A DNA stretch of 64,000 nucleotides, from the NCBI GenBank assembly GCA_903847205.1, contig CAINDA010000035.1, positions 248,001 through 312,000 of the forward strand, in the 5' to 3' direction. Origin of the DNA: an uncultured Bacteroidota bacterium. GTDB lineage: Bacteria; Bacteroidota; Bacteroidia; 2-12-FULL-35-15. A program made the translations under genes and the position numbers. The notes beneath the pieces are model-generated. The model made no database searches. It saw only the letters and a list, made by a program, of their open reading frames with translations, and was not told the DNA's origin. This document shows, piece after piece, positions 1-9,001 of this stretch (the stretch's first letter is position 1; the number at the start of each line of letters is the position of its first letter).

Positions 1-3
1 TAT

Positions 4-1251
4 ATGAAACAAAATAAATTTGATGAAGCGGGCCTGTACCTGAATAAAGCTTTGTACTTATTTAATGAAATAAAAAGCAAGGACGGGATGAAGGATACCT
101 ACTCGTCATTAACTGATTTAAGCGAGACTAAAGGCGATTATGCTCAGGCATGTATGTATTATAAATTATATTCGGATTTAAAAGATACTATGCTGAATGA
201 ACATTCGAGCAAACAGCTTTCGGATATGAGCTCTAAATATGAATCTGAAAAAAAAGAAAGGGATATTGATCTTTTAACAAAAGATAAAACCCTGCAGGAA
301 GCAGAAGTAAATAAACAAAAACTTATCAGGAATACTTTTATCGGCGGACTGGCATTGGCTGTGCTGCTTGCCTTTTTGCTGATTAACCGTTTCAGCACAA
401 GGCAGAAATTAAACACTGTGCTGAGTGCAGCAAACAATGAATTAACTCAAAAAAATGTACTCATTGAAAAGCAGAAAGAAAAAATTATAGCCAGCATAAA
501 TTATGCGCAGCTTATTCAGCAGAGTATTTTAATGGAGGAAAGTGAAATTCAAAAACACCTTCCCGATTCTTTCGTTTATTTTCAGCCCAAAGATATTGTG
601 AGCGGCGATTTTTACTGGTTCTCTAAAATAGATGATAAAATTATTATAGCTGCCATTGACTGCACCGGACATGGCGTGCCCGGCGCTTTCATGAGCATGA
701 TAGGCAACACACTGCTCAACCAGATTGTTAATGAAAAACACATTTGCAAACCTTCGGAAATACTCCGGCATTTAAACCTGGGGGTATATGAAGCCCTGCA
801 TCAGCAAAAGGACGGCGCCTTATCGGAAGATGGGATGGATACCGCTTTATGCTGTATAGATTATAAAAACAATGAACTGCAGTATGCCGGTCAAAACCCA
901 TTATATATACTCAGGGGTTCAGAGATTGAAATTATAAAAGGAGATATACGCGGTATTGGCGGAGGAGGGTTGATTGCAAAAATTCATGATCCTTTAACAA
1001 GGGAATTTACAAATCATATTATTCCTATACAAAAAGGAACGTCTATTTATCTTTCTACCGACGGGTATTTAGATCAGTTTGGAGGCGGCGAGAGAAAAAA
1101 ATTCGGGACTCAGAAGTTAAAAGAAACTTTATTAAATAATCAGCATTTAAATATGCAGCAGCAAAAAGAGCTTATTGCATCGGCACATAATAACTGGAAA
1201 GGAAATGTACAGCAGATTGATGATATTTTGGTGATTGGGATTAGATTTTAG
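4..1251 (+). CDS. TPR / membrane / SpoIIE-type PP2C phosphatase, 5' end outside window
   Basis: C-terminal 415 residues of a sensor-type protein serine phosphatase. What remains is a last TPR-like helical pair (about 1-60), a charged coiled coil (75-105), one transmembrane helix (about 111-128), a second coiled coil (130-165) and a SpoIIE/PP2C catalytic domain (about 190-415). Metal-binding motifs are visible: GDFYWF near 201, DCTGHGVPGAFMS at 219-231, EDGMD near 275, TDGYLDQFGG near 355 and a terminal DDILVIG. It aligns end to end with the complete 677-residue paralogue at 5164-7197 from about residue 263 of that protein, so the ATG at position 4 is probably internal and the TPR array lies upstream of the window. 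The 'AGQNPLY' segment is one residue shorter than 'AGALNPLY' in the paralogue. The target of dephosphorylation is not shown; STAS-like or SiaC-like proteins are typical for the family. Confidence 0.9.
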   Translation: MKQNKFDEAGLYLNKALYLFNEIKSKDGMKDTYSSLTDLSETKGDYAQACMYYKLYSDLKDTMLNEHSSKQLSDMSSKYESEKKERDIDLLTKDKTLQEAEVNKQKLIRNTFIGGLALAVLLAFLLINRFSTRQKLNTVLSAANNELTQKNVLIEKQKEKIIASINYAQLIQQSILMEESEIQKHLPDSFVYFQPKDIVSGDFYWFSKIDDKIIIAAIDCTGHGVPGAFMSMIGNTLLNQIVNEKHICKPSEILRHLNLGVYEALHQQKDGALSEDGMDTALCCIDYKNNELQYAGQNPLYILRGSEIEIIKGDIRGIGGGGLIAKIHDPLTREFTNHIIPIQKGTSIYLSTDGYLDQFGGGERKKFGTQKLKETLLNNQHLNMQQQKELIASAHNNWKGNVQQIDDILVIGIRF

Positions 1252-1407
1252 TGTTTGGGTGTTTTATTGTTTTATTGCCAGCGTATGTTGGGCGTCATAA
1301 TAAAAAAGACAGAAATGAAAAACCTTTACTTTTACATAAACGGTTCTGGGAGCCCATTTTGGGCGGAGCTTATCTACTACGGGGGCTTTTGGCGGCTATT
1401 TTCAGTT

Positions 1408-1944
1408 TTATTTATTCAGTTTATACCTCTTTTTCAATTTTCTGTAAATAGCCTGGAAATTCACCTGTGCACCAATTGTATTTATGGAATCCCATCCCAT
1501 ATCAATAAAAGGTGATATAATACCAAGATTGAACTGACATAATAATCCTACATTTATATACCCTATATCTTTCTTTCCATTCCGACGAGGAGGTACGTTT
1601 TCGAAATTTGGCCCAGTTATAAAAAAGGCTTTATATCCCCCATATATATCTAAGTTCAATCTTTTATAATTCAAAAAACGATATTGTACATTTAAACCAG
1701 TACACAACACTTTTAATGGAGGAGTGTATATTAATTCAAACATTAAACGTGCATTTTTGAATTTACTAGAGTCTTCATTCGACCATTTAAACCTGGGCGA
1801 GAGATACCTCAAATTAAGACTCGGAGACTCTAAAGCATTGTTTATGCTTGCTCCACATTCTATTCCCCAGGACTCTTCAACTAACGATTGGCAGAATATT
1901 GGCAAGGACAAATGGCATAAAATCAAGAGAAAGGGAAATTTCAT
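1408..1944 (-). CDS. Secreted or outer-membrane hypothetical protein
   Basis: 178 residues with a clear signal peptide (hydrophobic FPFLLILCHLSLPIFCQ, cleavage near residue 19). The mature part alternates short aromatic and polar stretches (for example LNLDIYGGYKAFF and INVGLLCQFNLGIISPFID), which suggests beta strands of a small barrel or a periplasmic beta protein. It lacks the usual terminal aromatic residue of a barrel and ends in a lysine-rich tail. It stands alone on the minus strand between two plus-strand genes. I recognise no family. Confidence 0.6.
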   Translation of the reverse strand: MKFPFLLILCHLSLPIFCQSLVEESWGIECGASINNALESPSLNLRYLSPRFKWSNEDSSKFKNARLMFELIYTPPLKVLCTGLNVQYRFLNYKRLNLDIYGGYKAFFITGPNFENVPPRRNGKKDIGYINVGLLCQFNLGIISPFIDMGWDSINTIGAQVNFQAIYRKLKKRYKLNK

Positions 1945-2017
1945 TTTTGCATAACGGCCATTTCAGGCTTTTATTGCGTTTGCTTGCGCACGATTAACAT
2001 ACTGACTTATTTTTCTT

Positions 2018-2095
2018 GGGAGATTGTAATCCTAACGCATTCCCCGCTGGTCGGGATTTGCAATCCCGCCAAAAGAGTTAGGGATTTGTAATCCC
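2018..2095. repeat. Three copies of a GGGATTTGYAATCCC palindromic word
   Basis: The near-palindromic word occurs three times: GGGAGATTGTAATCC at 2018-2032, GGGATTTGCAATCCC at 2053-2067 and GGGATTTGTAATCCC at 2081-2095. Each can fold into a short hairpin. A fourth, partial copy with the same left flank (ATTCCCCGCTGG) is at 4178-4204, inside the end of another reading frame. No transposase lies nearby. Confidence 0.7.
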
Positions 2096-2235
2096 ATTTG
2101 GGCGTAAGTTTTAGAAAAAAAATTACTTTTTAACATCTTTTTTCTACTTTAAAATAAAGCATTGCTTTTTTCGTTAATTAAAATTATGAAAAAAAACTCA
2201 CGACAATAATTTTCACATTTAATTGCTTCCCACTC

Positions 2236-2877
2236 TTGTTCTGTCCGGAAAAATTTGAAACAAAAATTGGTGTGTCAAACAATTTTGCTTTTTATAAAAA
2301 TTACCCGTCAGCAAATTATTCATCATATCTTGACAGCCCTTCAAATACAAATGGTTTTGGATTGACAACCAAGGAAGAATATTATTTTCTAAACTACCTC
2401 TCACTTCAGACTGGATTGGAGTTAATAGAAACTAAAATAGCATTTAATGAAATTTACATTGCTCCCAATTATGGTACAGAAATGTATCGACATAATTTAG
2501 ACCTATATGAACTACAAATACCGATAAATCTAAAATTGACAAGCAAGAATTACAAAAACTTTAAAGCATACTTTTATGGAGGTATTGCATATAGGACATT
2601 GCCATACGCTATTGCGAAAATAAATTATCCGGCAGGTGGACTATTAAACAGTGGACAAATTGATGCCGGAATTTATGACAATAAATTTTCTCCTAACGTT
2701 GGATTAGGCATTAACTATACTAATAAAGAAAAGAAATTTGGTTTTTTTGGAGAAGTATGTTATAAATATTTGTCAGGGGAATATTTTTACGGCGGACAGA
2801 AAAAACATGAATGGATAAATGACAACTTAATTGAAAACAAACAATTTGTATCAATCATTTTAGGAGTGAATTTTTAA
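2236..2877 (+). CDS. Outer-membrane beta-barrel protein, signal peptide out of frame
   Basis: The 213 residues from a TTG codon look like a small porin-type outer-membrane beta-barrel: alternating strands (LYELQIPINLKLTS, FKAYFYGGIAYRTL), glycine-rich turns and a terminal phenylalanine (IILGVNF). An ATG at 2186 followed by a run of eight A (2189-2196) reads in a different frame and stops at once. Adding one A would join it to this frame and give a typical signal peptide (MKKKLTTIIFTFNCFPLL). The true gene therefore probably starts at 2186 and carries a one-base deletion in the A run. Without that repair the product has no export signal. Confidence 0.65.
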   Translation: MFCPEKFETKIGVSNNFAFYKNYPSANYSSYLDSPSNTNGFGLTTKEEYYFLNYLSLQTGLELIETKIAFNEIYIAPNYGTEMYRHNLDLYELQIPINLKLTSKNYKNFKAYFYGGIAYRTLPYAIAKINYPAGGLLNSGQIDAGIYDNKFSPNVGLGINYTNKEKKFGFFGEVCYKYLSGEYFYGGQKKHEWINDNLIENKQFVSIILGVNF

Positions 2878-3085
2878 AATAAAGTCCGTTGTTTTTTTAC
2901 GAAATACGCTTTAATACCCCCGTTAAGCGGCATCCTGCCAAAAGTATATGAAATTTATCTGCAAGCATCAGAAGAAAAAATAATTATCTTTAATAATAAA
3001 AAACGGGTATCGTTTATCACACAATAATTTATTAAAGCATCTGAAAGCGGTTTAAAACAAATGGTAATAAAATGAAATCAACGCT

Positions 3086-3580
3086 ATGAAAAATATATTT
3101 TTTTTGATCCTGCTGACCTCAACAATTTCTGCTTTCGGACAAAAATACACCTTGCCAAATGAAGAAGTTATTTTTTCGTTCGACACAAAAAATGGTAAAA
3201 AAGTAACACTGAATAAAGACAAAAACAATAAGTATATAATTTACAGGTTTGGCACTGAAAGTAAAATTGAGTTCGAATATCCTGACAAATTAATAAACAG
3301 CTGGAAGTGTTTTAAATACTCATTTTATCTGCGGGGCGGAGGCTTACAAAATGAAGGGATGGATTTGAACTATATATGTTTTACAAACAAAAATTACAAG
3401 TATGTTATTTATGACAGCTATTTTGCTGATGGAAATAAACATAAAATCGGGATAAAAATTATTGACATTACAACAGATAAAACCACTGATATACGAGGTA
3501 ATAATAAGACCAGAAAAGGTAATATGATTGACTTTAGAGACAATAACCTTTTAGAAATTGGTGACGAGCTGTTTGATTAA
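3086..3580 (+). CDS. Secreted hypothetical protein
   Basis: 164 residues opening with a signal peptide (MKNIFFLILLTSTISAFGQ, cleavage after about residue 18). The rest is lysine- and tyrosine-rich and predicted mostly beta, with no motif I recognise. Start is the first ATG that gives the signal sequence. It lies about 200 bases after the barrel gene and about 100 before the HEAT-like protein, all on the plus strand, but no shared promoter is evident. Confidence 0.6.
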   Translation: MKNIFFLILLTSTISAFGQKYTLPNEEVIFSFDTKNGKKVTLNKDKNNKYIIYRFGTESKIEFEYPDKLINSWKCFKYSFYLRGGGLQNEGMDLNYICFTNKNYKYVIYDSYFADGNKHKIGIKIIDITTDKTTDIRGNNKTRKGNMIDFRDNNLLEIGDELFD

Positions 3581-3682
3581 AGTATGAAAAACAATTCATC
3601 CACCCGGCAGCTGCTAAGCCAATGTCATTAAGTGCAATTATAAGAACGGACACATCATTAGTAGGAATACTTTATTAGACTT

Positions 3683-4216
3683 ATGGAAACTGCATTTGAA
3701 AAAATATTGACTACTTCTCACAGACCGGCAATGGAATCATATATTGCCGCTCATCCAGAAAGTTTTGAGGAGGCCGTTAATTTGGCAATTGCAGACAAGC
3801 AGCCATATTCTTGGCGAGCATCATGGCTATTATGGAGTTGCATGGAGAAAAACGACAAAAGAATCAGAAAGCATGTTAAAGCCATAATAAATGTTTTACC
3901 GAAAAGGAAAGACAATCAAAAAAGAGAATTGCTGAAGATTCTTGAGCAAATGGACATCAATGAAAAGCTCGAAGGATTACTTTTTAATCAGTGTGTGAAT
4001 ATTTGGGAGAAAACAGACAAACAACCGTCCGTGCGATTTAACGCCTTTAAAATTCTTGCTAAAATATCAAAACGCCATCCTGAATTATCTAAAGAAATTA
4101 TTTTGCTGATACAATCTCAATACACAGAATCTTTGTCGTCGTCTGTTAATAAATCTATAAATAAAATGATAAAAGAAATTCCCCGCTGGCAGGGATTTGC
4201 AATCAATATAGAATAA
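3683..4216 (+). CDS. HEAT/ARM-like helical hypothetical protein
   Basis: 177 residues, almost all helical. The pattern includes 'YSWRASWLLWSCMEKND', 'QKRELLKILEQM' and 'VRFNAFKILAKISKRHPEL', which resembles degenerate HEAT/ARM pairs. No signal peptide or membrane segment, so likely cytoplasmic. The last dozen residues (about IPRWQGFAINIE) are encoded by a partial copy of the GGGATTTGCAATCCC repeat (4178-4204), so the native C terminus may have been replaced. A strong hairpin terminator follows at 4287-4318. Function unknown. Confidence 0.65.
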   Translation: METAFEKILTTSHRPAMESYIAAHPESFEEAVNLAIADKQPYSWRASWLLWSCMEKNDKRIRKHVKAIINVLPKRKDNQKRELLKILEQMDINEKLEGLLFNQCVNIWEKTDKQPSVRFNAFKILAKISKRHPELSKEIILLIQSQYTESLSSSVNKSINKMIKEIPRWQGFAINIE

Positions 4217-4286
4217 ATGAAGGCAAAGCACATTTTATTACTATAACACGCTGAGAATTTTTCAATTCACTAAGGTATTTTTAAAC

Positions 4287-4318
4287 AAAAATCTCCACCC
4301 TTAAAGTGGAGATTTTTT
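4287..4318 (+). terminator. Rho-independent terminator
   Basis: ATCTCCAC (4291-4298) pairs perfectly with GTGGAGAT (4306-4313) around a 7-base loop and runs into six T. The left side is A-rich, so it could also act on the convergent minus-strand gene ending at 4385. Confidence 0.85.
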
Positions 4319-4384
4319 GTTTTCAGAAAAGAAAAATATGTTTAATAAATAAACATTGAAGTACAAAACATAAAATTAAAAAAT

Positions 4385-4639
4385 TCATATACCCAGGATT
4401 CCTCCTGACAAGTCTAAAAAATCATTATTATTAGTTTTAGAGGAAAAATATTTTTCATAATAAGGTCTCTCCGAATTAATATTTTTACTTTCTCTAACTA
4501 ATAAGTCAGACTGATTACTTTTATCAGCATAATTTCTATTTGTTTTTCTAATTTTATTTGCATTTGCGGTTAAGAATGCAAAAGACAAAACAATAAGGAC
4601 TGCTATAAAAGCGGTTAACCAAATTATTTGGGCTTCCAT
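4385..4639 (-). CDS. Small single-pass membrane protein
   Basis: 84 residues: one N-terminal transmembrane helix (about residues 5-25, IIWLTAFIAVLIVLSFAFL) followed by a polar, asparagine- and serine-rich tail. It ends near a bidirectional terminator and has a long AT-rich upstream region. It matches no family I know; the clean membrane segment and isolated position support a real gene, but codon evidence is thin. Confidence 0.45.
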   Translation of the reverse strand: MEAQIIWLTAFIAVLIVLSFAFLTANANKIRKTNRNYADKSNQSDLLVRESKNINSERPYYEKYFSSKTNNNDFLDLSGGILGI

Positions 4640-5163
4640 TGTTTTTATTTTTTTATAGGTTAAAATATTATTTGTTTTTTTCTTAGAATTCTATTTATTA
4701 AATAGCTAATTTTTCCACGGCAATCTTAAAAGAGCTAAAGAATACTCTAATTCCAAAATATTTTTTGGAAAATTTGCCAGCAATAAAAAGTTGTAAAATA
4801 TTTTAATCTCCAACTTTTTCTGTTTCAAAAATATTTTTTTTTTGTTTGAAATCGTTCTCATAGATAATAATGTATTTTAAACAATACCACCTTGATTTTT
4901 TCACTTTAAATTCAATTACAAAATTATATTTGCAATGTTTCGTTTTCCAAATTTTTATTGTTAAAAAATGTAAAAAATATATTTTCACACTCACAAACAA
5001 TTACGCTTCGCATAAAATTGTATTCCTGCTTGTCAGGGCTTGCAGGCATTTATAAAAGGTAAGCTATGCCAATTACGCCCAATGGTCCCTAAAATAAAAC
5101 TTCAGCATTCCCAATGGGGTTTCAGTCTATTTATTTTACATTTGTATTACAGCATATAAACAA
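4640..5163. other. Gene-free AT-rich stretch
   Basis: About 520 very AT-rich bases between divergent genes. It contains the likely promoter of the downstream phosphatase near its right end (5120-5144) and several homopolymer runs. The small open frames here have poor composition and no recognisable content; I see nothing else. Confidence 0.6.
5120..5144 (+). promoter_or_regulatory. Bacteroidota-type promoter
   Basis: A perfect -7 box TACATTTG at 5137-5144, with TTTC at 5120-5123 as a possible -33 element. Transcription would start near 5151, about a dozen bases before the ATG at 5164, giving a very short leader. Confidence 0.5.
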
Positions 5164-7197
5164 ATGAAAAAAACAAAAAAATATCTTTCAGCTTTTTTTC
5201 TCGTCTTCTGCTCTTTTTTATTAAACGCAGAACAGCCCGGCAAAACAGAAGCAAACAAAACCATCGATTCGCTTCTTACAGTTTTAAAACAAAGCAAAGA
5301 AGATACTGCACAAATAAACATACTTAATGCACTAAGTTTAAACTGCCTAAATACCGGCCTTTACGAGCAGTCGATGCAATATGCTGAGCAGGCGCAGTCA
5401 CATGGAGAAAAGTCAGGATATAAAAAGGGAATAGAAGTTACCTATAATAATATAGCAGCTATTTACAGGATGCAGGGCAATTATGATAAGTCTTTGAATT
5501 ATTTGGAGAAAGCATTAATAATTCAGAAAGAAATAGGAAATAAAAAAGAAATAGCAGTTTCAACTAACAATATTGGTACTATTTATTTCCGAAAAGGTAA
5601 TTATGAGAAATCAATGGCCTTGTTCCTTAAATATTTAAAATACTGTGAAGATACCGGAGATAAAGCCGGAATAGCAGCTTCCTACAACAATATCGGAACA
5701 ATTTATTTATTTCAGGAGAAGTATCAAAACGGCTTGGATAACTATTTAAAATCTTTAAAATTCAGTACCGAAATCGGTGATAAAAAAGATATGGCTGCTT
5801 CATTCAGCAAAATCGGGGATATTTATTTTGATCAGCAGCAGTATGAAAAGTCATTAGAAAGCCAGCAGAAATCCTTAAAAATAAATAAAGAAATACGTGA
5901 TAAGCTGGGTACTGCAGTTTGTTTCGCCGATATAGGCCTTGTATATGAAAAACAAAAAAACTTTAAAGAAGCGGCATATTATCTCAATGAGGCATTAATC
6001 ATCTATAAACAAAAGCGAGACAAACATCATATAAAAAAATTATACCTCACTTTATCAGCATTAAATGATGAAAAAGGCGATTACAAGCAGGCTTATGAGT
6101 ATCATAAACTATTTTCTGCTTTAAATGATTCAATCATTGATGAACAATCGGGCCGGCAGATAGCTGAGATGGATGCTAAATATGAATCTCAAAAAAAAGA
6201 AAAAGACATAGAACTCTTAACCAAGGACAAAGCCCTGCAGCAAGCCGACATTAACAAACAAAAACTCATCCGGAATGGTTTTATGGGAGGTTTAGCATTA
6301 GCACTGCTGCTTGCATTTTTGCTCTTAAGCCGCTATCGAACAAAACAAAAATTAAACACAGTGCTGAGCACAAGTAATAATGAACTGACCCAAAAAAACA
6401 CATTGATAGAAAAGCAGAAAGAAAAAATCATCGACAGTATTAACTACGCCCAGCTTATACAACAGAGTATTTTAATGGAAGAAAGCGAAATACAAAAACA
6501 ACTGCCCGATTCATTTGTTTTTTATCAGCCTAAAGATATTGTCAGCGGCGATTTTTACTGGTTCTCACATGTAAATGATAAAATAATTATTGCTGCAGCT
6601 GACTGTACCGGCCATGGCGTTCCGGGCGCATTCATGAGCATGATAGGCAACACACTGCTCAACCAGATAGTAAACGAAAAACAAATTACAAAACCTTCAG
6701 AAATACTCCGGTTGCTGCATCTCGAAATTATTAAATCCCTGCATCAAGGCAAGGACGGCATTTTATCCCGCGACGGCATGGACATAGCGCTCTGCAGCAT
6801 TGATTATAAAAACAATCAATTGGAGTATGCCGGGGCCCTAAACCCTTTATACATGGTGTCAGACAATGAATTTACCATTATAAAAGCCGACTGGCAGACA
6901 ATTGGCAGCGCCGGAATGAAGTCAAAAAATGAAGATCCTTTAAAAAGAGAATACACCAATCATTCTATTCCAATAAAAAACAGCGCAAGTATATATCTCT
7001 TTACCGACGGCTATATGGACCAGTTTGGAGGCATCGAAAAAAAGAAATTCGGAACGCAGAAGTTAAAAGAATTGCTGTTAAATAATCAGCAGTTAAGTAT
7101 GAAGGAACAAAAAAATCTTATTGCTGCAACACATGAAAATTGGAAAGGCAATACGCAGCAGATTGATGATATTTTGGTAATCGGATTCAAGCTGTAA
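5164..7197 (+). CDS. TPR / membrane / SpoIIE-type PP2C phosphatase
   Basis: 677 residues. Signal peptide 1-22; about seven TPR units from 45 to 325 with the repeating 'YNNIGTIYxxxGNYEKSL' pattern; coiled coil 330-368; transmembrane helix 372-389; cytoplasmic coiled coil 395-440; SpoIIE/PP2C domain 450-677. Catalytic metal ligands are intact: GDFYWF 462-467, DCTGHGVPGAFMS 480-492, DGMD 537-540, TDGYMDQFGG 614-623, DDILVIG 668-674. The topology puts the TPR sensor in the periplasm and the phosphatase in the cytoplasm. It converges on the SiaB-like kinase / SiaC-like operon at 7299-8851, which makes SiaC the likely substrate, as SiaA acts on SiaC in Pseudomonas (inference from context). Confidence 0.92.
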   Translation: MKKTKKYLSAFFLVFCSFLLNAEQPGKTEANKTIDSLLTVLKQSKEDTAQINILNALSLNCLNTGLYEQSMQYAEQAQSHGEKSGYKKGIEVTYNNIAAIYRMQGNYDKSLNYLEKALIIQKEIGNKKEIAVSTNNIGTIYFRKGNYEKSMALFLKYLKYCEDTGDKAGIAASYNNIGTIYLFQEKYQNGLDNYLKSLKFSTEIGDKKDMAASFSKIGDIYFDQQQYEKSLESQQKSLKINKEIRDKLGTAVCFADIGLVYEKQKNFKEAAYYLNEALIIYKQKRDKHHIKKLYLTLSALNDEKGDYKQAYEYHKLFSALNDSIIDEQSGRQIAEMDAKYESQKKEKDIELLTKDKALQQADINKQKLIRNGFMGGLALALLLAFLLLSRYRTKQKLNTVLSTSNNELTQKNTLIEKQKEKIIDSINYAQLIQQSILMEESEIQKQLPDSFVFYQPKDIVSGDFYWFSHVNDKIIIAAADCTGHGVPGAFMSMIGNTLLNQIVNEKQITKPSEILRLLHLEIIKSLHQGKDGILSRDGMDIALCSIDYKNNQLEYAGALNPLYMVSDNEFTIIKADWQTIGSAGMKSKNEDPLKREYTNHSIPIKNSASIYLFTDGYMDQFGGIEKKKFGTQKLKELLLNNQQLSMKEQKNLIAATHENWKGNTQQIDDILVIGFKL

Positions 7198-7298
7198 GAT
7201 TAATGGGGATTGAGCGTTGGTGTCAATCTGAGCCTGTCGAAGACTGTGCGCAGGAAAGTATAGTTACTTAAAAACAGCATTCAATCTGAAATCAAAAA

Positions 7299-7676
7299 TC
7301 AATAAGTTCTCACTTCAAATGGAATTGCTGACATTTCCATAATTTCTAATCCCCTGTTTTTAATCAGTTCATCATCTTTGCTGTAGTACCAGCTCACAGC
7401 AACAGTCTGGCTGTTTTGCCCGAGTTTTTCCAGAATTGTAATAATTTCAAAAATCTTTTTTGTTGACGATGAATTAAAATAATCAAGCTTAAATTCAAAA
7501 TGGGTTTGGGCATTCGGTTTAGTAATATACTCTTCCAGCCATTGAATAACCGGAAGGTAGAATTTCACAGCATTTTCAGGCAGTGAACGTCCCGAAATTT
7601 CCAAAATTCCATTAGTTCTATCCAAAACTATTTTGGGTGTATCCTGTGTTTCTTCTATAAATAAATTATTTTCCAT
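7299..7676 (-). CDS. SiaC-family regulatory phosphoprotein (DUF1987)
   Basis: 125 residues from the ATG at 7676 (an in-frame ATG at 7709 would add 11 residues, but family members begin just before the 'TPKIVLD' strand). The fold is STAS-like. Conserved features are TPKIVLD, GRSLPENA (29-36) and YFNSSSTKK (66-74); the last holds the serine/threonine cluster where the family's phosphosite is expected. In Pseudomonas, SiaC is phosphorylated by SiaB, dephosphorylated by SiaA, and the unmodified form activates the diguanylate cyclase SiaD. It lies directly downstream of a SiaB-like gene. No diguanylate cyclase is in the window, so the output partner here is unknown. Confidence 0.85.
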   Translation of the reverse strand: MENNLFIEETQDTPKIVLDRTNGILEISGRSLPENAVKFYLPVIQWLEEYITKPNAQTHFEFKLDYFNSSSTKKIFEIITILEKLGQNSQTVAVSWYYSKDDELIKNRGLEIMEMSAIPFEVRTY

Positions 7677-7750
7677 TTTAGCAAAGCCTATTTTATTTTT
7701 TATTTTCACTCTATTCTAAAGCTTTCATATAGCTTTAGTTCATCTATATT

Positions 7751-8851
7751 TTAAATTTGAACACCTAATGAAAAAAACTGCCGGCCTTCACTATCCGGAT
7801 GTAAATCAAAAACCAGCTTCTCAGTGCTTTCTCTGGCAATGTCTATAATGCCAAGTCCAGCACCTTTTTCGGTTACCGCGCCTTCTCTTAGCGTGGTTTT
7901 ATAAAAACTGTTCAGTTCCTCTTTACTTAAACTATTTACTTTATCAATCTTCTCCTTTATTTTTTCAGCACAGCCGTTATCTACCAGGTTCCCTGCGCAG
8001 ATACTGTATCTTTGGCCGCTTCTGCCGATCATAAAAATAGCTTCTCTTTTCCCATTTTCTTCCAAAGAATGCTTCGAAACATTCTGAAGAATTTCAACCA
8101 GCACAAGGTATAATTTCTTTTTTATAGTAAGTTCTTCTTTCTGTTTGTTCAGATTTTCTTCAATCATTTTAAGCAAAGGAAGAATGGTTTCCTGAGAAAA
8201 ATCTCCTTTGTAAACCATCAGGATGTTCTCTTTCCGCATTATTTCATGCATTTTCTTAACATCCTCCATAGGTATTTTGCTCTGCCCTTCATTCCTCCCT
8301 TTCCCATTCATCTGAAGCATCAAATAAAACAACGATATTTTATCATTCTCATTCTCGAAGCTGAATTCCAGCGGGTTTCCCGACTTTCTTGCCATCTCAA
8401 CCAAACCTAAACCGGCTCCTCCTTTATTTGAAAGTCCGCCGTTGGTGAGTATATCTAAATAAAGAGCCCTTATTTGGTCCTTATCCAAATTATTTAGTTT
8501 TTCAAGTTTTCCTTTTAATTCGGCAATGTGATTATTCTCAATTAGATTGGCAGAGGTTATAAAAATATTATCATGTGTATTCCTTGTCGAAAATAAACCC
8601 GGAAAGGTAACTGTTCTGTTAATTTTTGTCTGGGCATCATTTCCATGCCTTACAATATTTTGAAAACATTCAACAATAACAAAAGACACCTTGTTTCTGA
8701 TATCCGTCATTTCCTTACTTCCGTCAATAGAATATTCACTCAGGCTGATTATCTTTTCAGTAATGCCGTCGCTGAAATCCCCCTGATATATGAAACAGAG
8801 ATTATCACTTCTAAGAATCTGATAAAAGTCTAATATGTGGCGCATTTTCAT
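7751..8851 (-). CDS. Tandem SiaB-family protein kinase (two DUF6272 domains)
   Basis: 366 residues made of two homologous SiaB-like GHKL kinase domains, about 1-182 and 196-366. Each has the N box (E61xxxN65xxxH69 in VECFQNIVRH; E253xxxN257xxxH261 in VEILQNVSKH) and a glycine box (KGGAGLGLVEMAR from 143; KGAGLGIIDIAR from 329). Domain openings also match: 'CFIYQGDFSDG' and 'LMVYKGDFSQE'. Known SiaB proteins carry one such domain, so this is a fused duplication, and both halves appear to keep their ATP-site residues. It is the first gene of a two-gene operon with the SiaC-like protein 74 bases on (41 if the longer SiaC start is used). Likely role: phosphorylating SiaC against the neighbouring PP2C phosphatase. 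Cytoplasmic; no membrane segment. Confidence 0.85.
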   Translation of the reverse strand: MKMRHILDFYQILRSDNLCFIYQGDFSDGITEKIISLSEYSIDGSKEMTDIRNKVSFVIVECFQNIVRHGNDAQTKINRTVTFPGLFSTRNTHDNIFITSANLIENNHIAELKGKLEKLNNLDKDQIRALYLDILTNGGLSNKGGAGLGLVEMARKSGNPLEFSFENENDKISLFYLMLQMNGKGRNEGQSKIPMEDVKKMHEIMRKENILMVYKGDFSQETILPLLKMIEENLNKQKEELTIKKKLYLVLVEILQNVSKHSLEENGKREAIFMIGRSGQRYSICAGNLVDNGCAEKIKEKIDKVNSLSKEELNSFYKTTLREGAVTEKGAGLGIIDIARESTEKLVFDLHPDSEGRQFFSLGVQI

Positions 8852-8957
8852 AAGTAGCGAAGATAGTAATTAAAATTAAACCTTTTATTTTCCCGCGATT
8901 TTTTGCTTCAGTATCATTTCATTTTCATGAAACAAATATTAATCAGTTATTCATTAT

Positions 8958-8985
8958 TCTTCGTGTCTCTGCACCTTTGCGGAGA
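8958..8985. repeat. Dispersed word CTTCGTGTCTCTGCACC
   Basis: An intergenic word of the 'TTCGTGTCTCTGCACCTTTG' type, followed by GCGGAGAA. I recall similar words in intergenic DNA of many unrelated bacteria, but could not search. Only one copy is in the window. Confidence 0.35.
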
Positions 8986-9001
8986 AAAAAATTGAGTAAA
9001 A

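Noticed and set aside
1251-1515. Two short overlapping open frames after the first phosphatase
   Set aside because: No recognisable content or start signals; they overlap each other and the end of the minus-strand gene.
2878-3085. Open stretch reading LSGILPKVYEIYLQASEE on the plus strand
   Set aside because: Looks slightly protein-like but has no start codon and is under 50 codons; could be a remnant, not supportable as a gene.
4803-5055. Small open frames in the AT-rich gap
   Set aside because: Composition follows the AT-rich DNA; no signal peptide, motif or start context.
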